From Actinoplanes liguriensis (GTDB lineage: Bacteria > Actinomycetota > Actinomycetes > Mycobacteriales > Micromonosporaceae), in assembly GCA_000715855.1 (NCBI GenBank), contig KL571236.1, positions 37,307 through 45,987 of the forward strand: DNA of 8,681 nucleotides, in the 5' to 3' direction. This document shows, in pieces, positions 5,051 through 8,681 of this stretch. The position numbers and the translations under genes are program-made. The notes under the pieces were generated by a model. That model did not search any database. It saw only the letters and a program-made list of their open reading frames with translations, and was not told the DNA's origin. How positions within the stretch are numbered: position 1 is the first letter of the stretch; each line of letters begins with the position of its first letter.

Positions 5051-7165
5051 GTGGGTGCCAACGATCCTGCTCTCAACTGGTCCGACCTCGACCGTAAAGC
5101 GGTCGACACGGTGCGGGTACTGGCCATGGATGCCGTCGAGAAGGCCGGCAACGGCCACCCCGGTACGGCCATGAGCCTGGCGCCGGCCGCCTACCTGCTG
5201 TTCAACCGCGTGATGCGGCACGACCCGACCGACCCGCACTGGGCCGGCCGCGACCGTTTCGTTCTCTCCTGCGGTCACTCCAGCCTCACCCTCTACATTC
5301 AGCTCTTCCTGAGTGGCTACAGCACGTCGCTGGACGACCTGAAGTCGCTGCGCCAGTGGGACTCGCTCACCCCGGGCCACCCGGAGTACGGGCACACCCC
5401 CGGTGTCGAGATCACCACCGGCCCGCTCGGTCAGGGCATCGGCAACGCGATCGGCATGGCCATGTCCGCCCGGCGCGAGCGCGGTCTGTTCGACCCGGAC
5501 GCCGCCGCCGGCCAGTCGCCGTTCGACCACCACGTCTTCGCGATCGCCTCCGACGGCGACATCGAGGAGGGCGTCAGCCACGAGTCGAGCGCGATCGCCG
5601 CGGTGCAGAAGCTCGGCAACCTCACGGTGATCTACGACGACAACCAGATCTCCATCGAGGACGACACCCGGATCGCCAAGTCCGAGGACGTCGGCGCGCG
5701 CTACGCGGCGTACGGCTGGCACGTCCAGACCGTCGACTGGCGCTCGGTGGAGCCGTACGAGGAGAACGTCGAGGCGCTCTGGGACGCGGTCCAGGCCGCC
5801 AAGGCCGTGACCGACAAGCCGTCGTTCATCGTCCTCAAGACGATCATCGGCTGGCCGGCGCCGAAGAAGCAGAACACCGGCAAGATCCACGGTTCGGCGC
5901 TGGGCAAGGACGAGATCACCGCCACCAAGGCGCTGCTCGGCTTCGCCGACGAGCCGTTCGCGATCGACGACGAGGTGATCAAGCACGCCCAGCAGACCGT
6001 CGAGCGCGGCCGGGCGGCGCACGCCGAGTGGCAGAAGGCGTTCGACGCCTGGGCCGCCGGCAACGCCGAGGGCAAGAAGCTGTTCGACCGGCTCGCCGCG
6101 AAGACGCTGCCCGACGGCTGGACCAGCGCGCTGCCCGAGTTCCCGGCCGACGAGAAGGGCCTGGCCACCCGCGCCGCGTCCGGCAAGGTGCTGGAGGCGC
6201 TCGCGCCGGTGCTCCCCGAGCTCTGGGGCGGCTCCGCCGACCTGGCGGAGAGCAACAACACCACGATGAAGGGCGAGCCGTCCTTCATCCCGGCGGAGTA
6301 TGCGACCAAGGAGTTCCCCGGCCACGAGTACGGGCGCACGCTGCACTTCGGCATCCGTGAGCACGGCATGGGCTCCATCCTCAACGGCATCGCCGTGCAC
6401 GGTGGCACCCGGCCGTACGGCGGCACCTTCCTGGTCTTCAGCGACTACATGCGCGGCTCGGTCCGCCTGTCCGCGCTGATGAAGCTGCCGGTGATCTTCG
6501 TGTGGACGCACGACTCGATCGGCCTCGGCGAGGACGGCCCGACGCACCAGCCGATCGAGACGCTGACCGCGCTGCGCGCGATCGTCGGCCTCGACGTGGT
6601 CCGCCCGGCCGACGCGAACGAGACGGCCTGGGCCTGGCGCGGCGCGCTGGAGCACACCGACCGCCCGACCGCGCTCGCCCTGTCCCGGCAGAACCTGCCG
6701 ACCGTCGACCGCTCGAAGTACGCGTCCGCCGAGGGCACGCTCAAGGGCGGCTACATCCTCTCCGAGGCGTCCACCGGCACCCCGTCGGTGATCCTCGTCG
6801 CCAGCGGCTCCGAGGTGCAGATCGCCCTCACCGCGCAGGAGCGCCTGGAGGCCGAGGGCACCCCGACCCGGGTCGTGTCGATGCCCTGCCAGGAGTGGTT
6901 CTTCCAGCAGGACGTGGCGTACCAGCAGGAGGTCCTGCCGAACGGAGTGAAGGCCCGCGTCACCGTCGAGGCCGGCATCCGGATGAGCTGGGACCGGATC
7001 CTCGGCGACGCCGGCGAGGCGGTCAGCATCGAGCACTACGGCGCCAGCGCCCCCGCCAAGATCCTCTTCGAGCAGTTCGGTTTCACCGCGGACAACGTCG
7101 TTGCGAAGGCCAACGCCTCGCTGGCCAAGGTCGGCGAGATCACCGGTCACAAGACCGGCAACTGA
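5051..7165 (+). CDS. tkt: Transketolase
   Basis: 704 aa, full length. A thiamine-diphosphate and Mg-dependent enzyme that moves two-carbon ketol units between ketoses and aldoses in the non-oxidative pentose phosphate pathway; cytoplasmic homodimer. Seen: AGNGHPG at residues 32-38, GHTPGVEITTGPLGQGIGNA in the N-terminal half, and the ThDP motif GDG-type ASDGDIEEG (D168-G169-D170) paired with YDDNQISI (residues 195-202). KIHGSALG with the substrate-binding His follows, then the pyrimidine-domain LHFGIREHGMG with catalytic Glu437, and GEDGPTHQPIE. The C-terminal transketolase domain covers roughly residues 565-690. The start is GTG at 5051; GAGGAG lies 10 nt upstream, and the N-terminus reads directly into the conserved W-x-x-L-D-x-K-A-V-D region. 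It is the first gene of the operon: tal follows after 15 nt, and ctaB is divergent. Confidence 0.97.
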   Translation: MGANDPALNWSDLDRKAVDTVRVLAMDAVEKAGNGHPGTAMSLAPAAYLLFNRVMRHDPTDPHWAGRDRFVLSCGHSSLTLYIQLFLSGYSTSLDDLKSLRQWDSLTPGHPEYGHTPGVEITTGPLGQGIGNAIGMAMSARRERGLFDPDAAAGQSPFDHHVFAIASDGDIEEGVSHESSAIAAVQKLGNLTVIYDDNQISIEDDTRIAKSEDVGARYAAYGWHVQTVDWRSVEPYEENVEALWDAVQAAKAVTDKPSFIVLKTIIGWPAPKKQNTGKIHGSALGKDEITATKALLGFADEPFAIDDEVIKHAQQTVERGRAAHAEWQKAFDAWAAGNAEGKKLFDRLAAKTLPDGWTSALPEFPADEKGLATRAASGKVLEALAPVLPELWGGSADLAESNNTTMKGEPSFIPAEYATKEFPGHEYGRTLHFGIREHGMGSILNGIAVHGGTRPYGGTFLVFSDYMRGSVRLSALMKLPVIFVWTHDSIGLGEDGPTHQPIETLTALRAIVGLDVVRPADANETAWAWRGALEHTDRPTALALSRQNLPTVDRSKYASAEGTLKGGYILSEASTGTPSVILVASGSEVQIALTAQERLEAEGTPTRVVSMPCQEWFFQQDVAYQQEVLPNGVKARVTVEAGIRMSWDRILGDAGEAVSIEHYGASAPAKILFEQFGFTADNVVAKANASLAKVGEITGHKTGN

Positions 7166-7180
7166 CAGGAGTTGAAGGTA

Positions 7181-8317
7181 ATGACCGACAGACTGGCAGA
7201 GCTCTCCGCCGCAGGCGTGGCGGTATGGCTCGACGACCTTTCCCGGGTGCGCCTGACCAGCGGCTCACTCGACAAGATGCGCCGTGAGCAGCACATGGTC
7301 GGGGTCACCACGAACCCGAGCATCTTCCAGAAGGCGCTGTCCGACGCGGACGCCTACGACGCGCAGCTGCGTGACCTGGCCGCTCAGGGCGTGACGGTGG
7401 AGGAGGCGGTCCGGCTGATGACCGGCGCCGACGTGCGCGCGGCCTGTGACGTGCTGCGGCCGGCGTACGACGCCTCCAACGGCATCGACGGCCGGGTCTC
7501 CATCGAGGTGGACCCGCGCAAGGCGCACCAGACCGACTCGACCGTCGCCGAGGCCAAGACCCTGTGGTGGCTCGTCGACCGGCCGAACCTGTACATCAAG
7601 ATCCCGGCGACGCTGGCCGGCCTGCCGGCGATCACGTCGACCCTGGCCGCCGGCATCAGCGTCAACGTCACGCTGATCTTCTCGCTCGAGCGCTACCGGG
7701 CGGTCATGGACGCGTTCCTGACCGGTCTGGAGCAGGCCAAGGCGAACGGCCACGACCTGTCCAAGATCGGCTCGGTCGCGTCGTTCTTCGTCTCCCGGGT
7801 CGACTCCGAGGTGGACAAGCGCCTCGACAAGATCGGCAGTGACGAGGCCAAGGCGCTCAAGGGCAAGGCCGCGATCGCCAACGCGCGGCTGGCCTACGAG
7901 GCGTACGAGGAGGTGTTCGGCGGTGACCGCTGGAAGGCGCTGGCCTCCGCCGGAGCCCACCCGCAGCGGCCGCTGTGGGCCTCCACGTCCACGAAGAGCC
8001 CGGACTTCCGCGACACGATCTACGTCGAGGAGCTGATCGCGCCCGGCACGGTGAACACCATGCCGGAGTCGGTCATCGTGGCCTTCGCCGACCACGGCGA
8101 GACCAAGGGTGACACCGTCACCGGCAACTACGACGATGCCAAGAAGGTCTTCGCCGACCTCGCCGCGGTGGGCATCGACTTCGACGACGTCGTGAAGGTC
8201 CTCGAGGACGAGGGCGTCGAGAAGTTCGAGTCGGCGTGGAAGGACCTGCTCGAGGGTGTCGCCAAGTCGTTGAAGGCGGCCTCGGCCGGTGCCGCGAACC
8301 CGAGCGACGCGGCTTAG
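7181..8317 (+). CDS. tal: Transaldolase
   Basis: 378 aa, the length of the longer actinobacterial/cyanobacterial transaldolase subfamily and longer than the E. coli TalB type. It transfers the dihydroxyacetone unit between sugar phosphates (sedoheptulose-7-P plus glyceraldehyde-3-P to erythrose-4-P plus fructose-6-P) through a Schiff base. Seen: [10 protein letters not shown] at residues 13-22, [11 protein letters not shown] at 40-50, [17 protein letters not shown] with the Schiff-base Lys140, and [12 protein letters not shown]. The C-terminal half has [18 protein letters not shown] and [17 protein letters not shown] use ATG 7181 because CAGGAG (7166-7171) lies 9 nt before it; an in-frame TTG at 7172 abuts that site and is too close. 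The gene lies 15 nt after tkt and ends with tandem stops TAG-TAA. A strong hairpin follows before zwf. Confidence 0.96.
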   Translation: MTDRLAELSAAGVAVWLDDLSRVRLTSGSLDKMRREQHMVGVTTNPSIFQKALSDADAYDAQLRDLAAQGVTVEEAVRLMTGADVRAACDVLRPAYDASNGIDGRVSIEVDPRKAHQTDSTVAEAKTLWWLVDRPNLYIKIPATLAGLPAITSTLAAGISVNVTLIFSLERYRAVMDAFLTGLEQAKANGHDLSKIGSVASFFVSRVDSEVDKRLDKIGSDEAKALKGKAAIANARLAYEAYEEVFGGDRWKALASAGAHPQRPLWASTSTKSPDFRDTIYVEELIAPGTVNTMPESVIVAFADHGETKGDTVTGNYDDAKKVFADLAAVGIDFDDVVKVLEDEGVEKFESAWKDLLEGVAKSLKAASAGAANPSDAA

Positions 8318-8329
8318 TAACAACGTCGT

Positions 8330-8363
8330 GCGGCCTGTCGTGGAACACTTCGCGACAGGCCGC
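8330..8363 (+). terminator. Strong hairpin between tal and zwf, possible attenuator or partial terminator
   Basis: GCGGCCTGTCG (8330-8340) pairs perfectly with CGACAGGCCGC (8353-8363). The stem continues inward through TGGA (8341-8344) with TTCG (8349-8352), with two wobbles, to a 4-nt loop ACAC, about 15 bp in all. It starts 12 nt after the tal stop and lies 31 nt before zwf. There is no U-tract. As zwf is normally co-transcribed with tkt-tal, partial termination or mRNA processing would lower or separate zwf expression. Structure seen, role inferred. Confidence 0.6.
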
Positions 8364-8394
8364 TCCGTTCGCGAAAAACTGGCAGGATGGCAAC

Positions 8395-8662
8395 GTGGGT
8401 AATCCGCTGCGTACCGCACAGGACCGACGTCTACCGCGGATTCCGGAGCCCTGCGCTCTGGTGATCTTCGGGGTCACCGGTGACCTGTCCCGTAAGAAGC
8501 TCATCCCGGCCGTGTACGACCTGGCCAACCGCGGTCTGCTGCCCCCCGGTTTCGTGGTGGTGGGCTTCGCGCGCGCTGACTGGGGCGACGGCGACTTCGA
8601 ATCGCTGGCCTACAACGCCGCCAAGAAGGGCGCTCGCACGCCCTGGCGGGAGGACGTGTGGC
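8395..8662 (+). CDS. zwf: Glucose-6-phosphate 1-dehydrogenase, N-terminal 89 residues
   Basis: The start of the enzyme that oxidises glucose-6-phosphate to 6-phosphogluconolactone, making NADPH (oxidative pentose phosphate branch). Seen: the actinobacterial N-terminus NPLRTAQDRRLPRIPEP, then the dinucleotide-binding segment VIFGVTGDLSRKKLIPAVYD (GVTGDLSRKK at residues 26-35), NRGLLPPGF and VGFARADW. The GTG at 8395 has AGGA (8384-8387) 7 nt upstream and gives the N-terminus expected from relatives. The frame stays open to the end, but bases from 8663 on are adapter, so the last real residue is Trp89. About 400 residues are missing. In relatives the operon continues with opcA and pgl. Confidence 0.95.
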
Positions 8663-8681
8663 CTGTCTCTTATACACATCT
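8663..8681. other. Nextera/Tn5 mosaic-end adapter left at the contig end (not genomic)
   Basis: The final 19 bases CTGTCTCTTATACACATCT are identical to the reverse complement of the Tn5 transposase mosaic end used in Nextera libraries. They interrupt the zwf reading frame and are much lower in GC than everything before. Any coding prediction through these bases is artefactual, including a minus-strand frame beginning MCIRDR, a peptide typical of adapter contamination. Confidence 0.97.

Noticed and set aside
4928..7150. 740-aa minus-strand frame opposite tkt
   Set aside because: Long antisense open frames are expected in high-GC coding DNA. Its translation is rich in R, G, V, L, D and has no motif, whereas the plus strand encodes a clear transketolase.
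8431..8679. Minus-strand 82-aa frame beginning MCIRDR
   Set aside because: Its start lies inside the adapter sequence and the rest is antisense to zwf; the MCIRDR beginning is a known adapter artefact.
1..8681. CRISPR array, insertion sequence, prophage, integron or defence system
   Set aside because: No regularly spaced repeats, transposase motifs, terminal inverted repeats, att-like duplications or defence domains were seen; the gene content is conserved housekeeping metabolism.

Overview
The window is high-GC DNA with strong G/C preference at third codon positions, frequent GTG starts and hairpins without U-tracts. This points to a high-GC actinobacterium. The gene order ctaB | tkt-tal-zwf, with ctaB divergent, is the conserved actinobacterial arrangement (as in Mycobacterium and Streptomyces). 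The protein sequences would suit a Micromonosporaceae/Actinoplanes-like organism, but that genus-level guess is inference.

Layout, left to right. (1) Minus strand, 1-636: a small stand-alone tRNA-binding-domain protein (CsaA/MetRS C-terminal type), followed downstream by the N-terminal part of a cyclase-family metal-dependent hydrolase that is cut by the window edge. A GC hairpin lies across their junction, and a good -35/-10 pair lies about 110 bp upstream of the first gene. (2) 637-1085: a 449-nt gene-free divergent region that also carries a possible ArgR-type half-site and a -10 close to argF. (3) Plus strand, 1086-3219: argF-argG, one base apart, giving ornithine to citrulline to argininosuccinate; no argR or argH follows. 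(4) 3220-3301: convergent spacer with two hairpins, the second a 16-bp stem, probably a bidirectional terminator. (5) Minus strand, 3302-3595: a 97-aa protein I do not recognise, with a leaderless-type promoter and a 19-bp-spaced direct repeat upstream. (6) Minus strand, 3821-4786: ctaB, haem O synthase for the haem-copper oxidase. (7) 4787-5050: divergent spacer with an operator-like dyad. (8) Plus strand, 5051 to the end: tkt, tal and the start of zwf, the core of the pentose phosphate operon. In relatives it continues with opcA and pgl, which lie beyond this contig. A strong hairpin separates tal from zwf.

The last 19 bases are not genomic. They are the Nextera/Tn5 mosaic-end adapter, so zwf is truncated by the assembly and not by biology, and any protein read through this end is an artefact.

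Overall the content is housekeeping metabolism: arginine biosynthesis, pentose phosphate pathway, haem O and a tRNA-binding protein. I found no convincing new multi-gene system. The items most worth a second look are the adapter end, the unrecognised 97-aa gene with its repeat-bearing promoter, the tal-zwf hairpin, and the dyad between ctaB and tkt.
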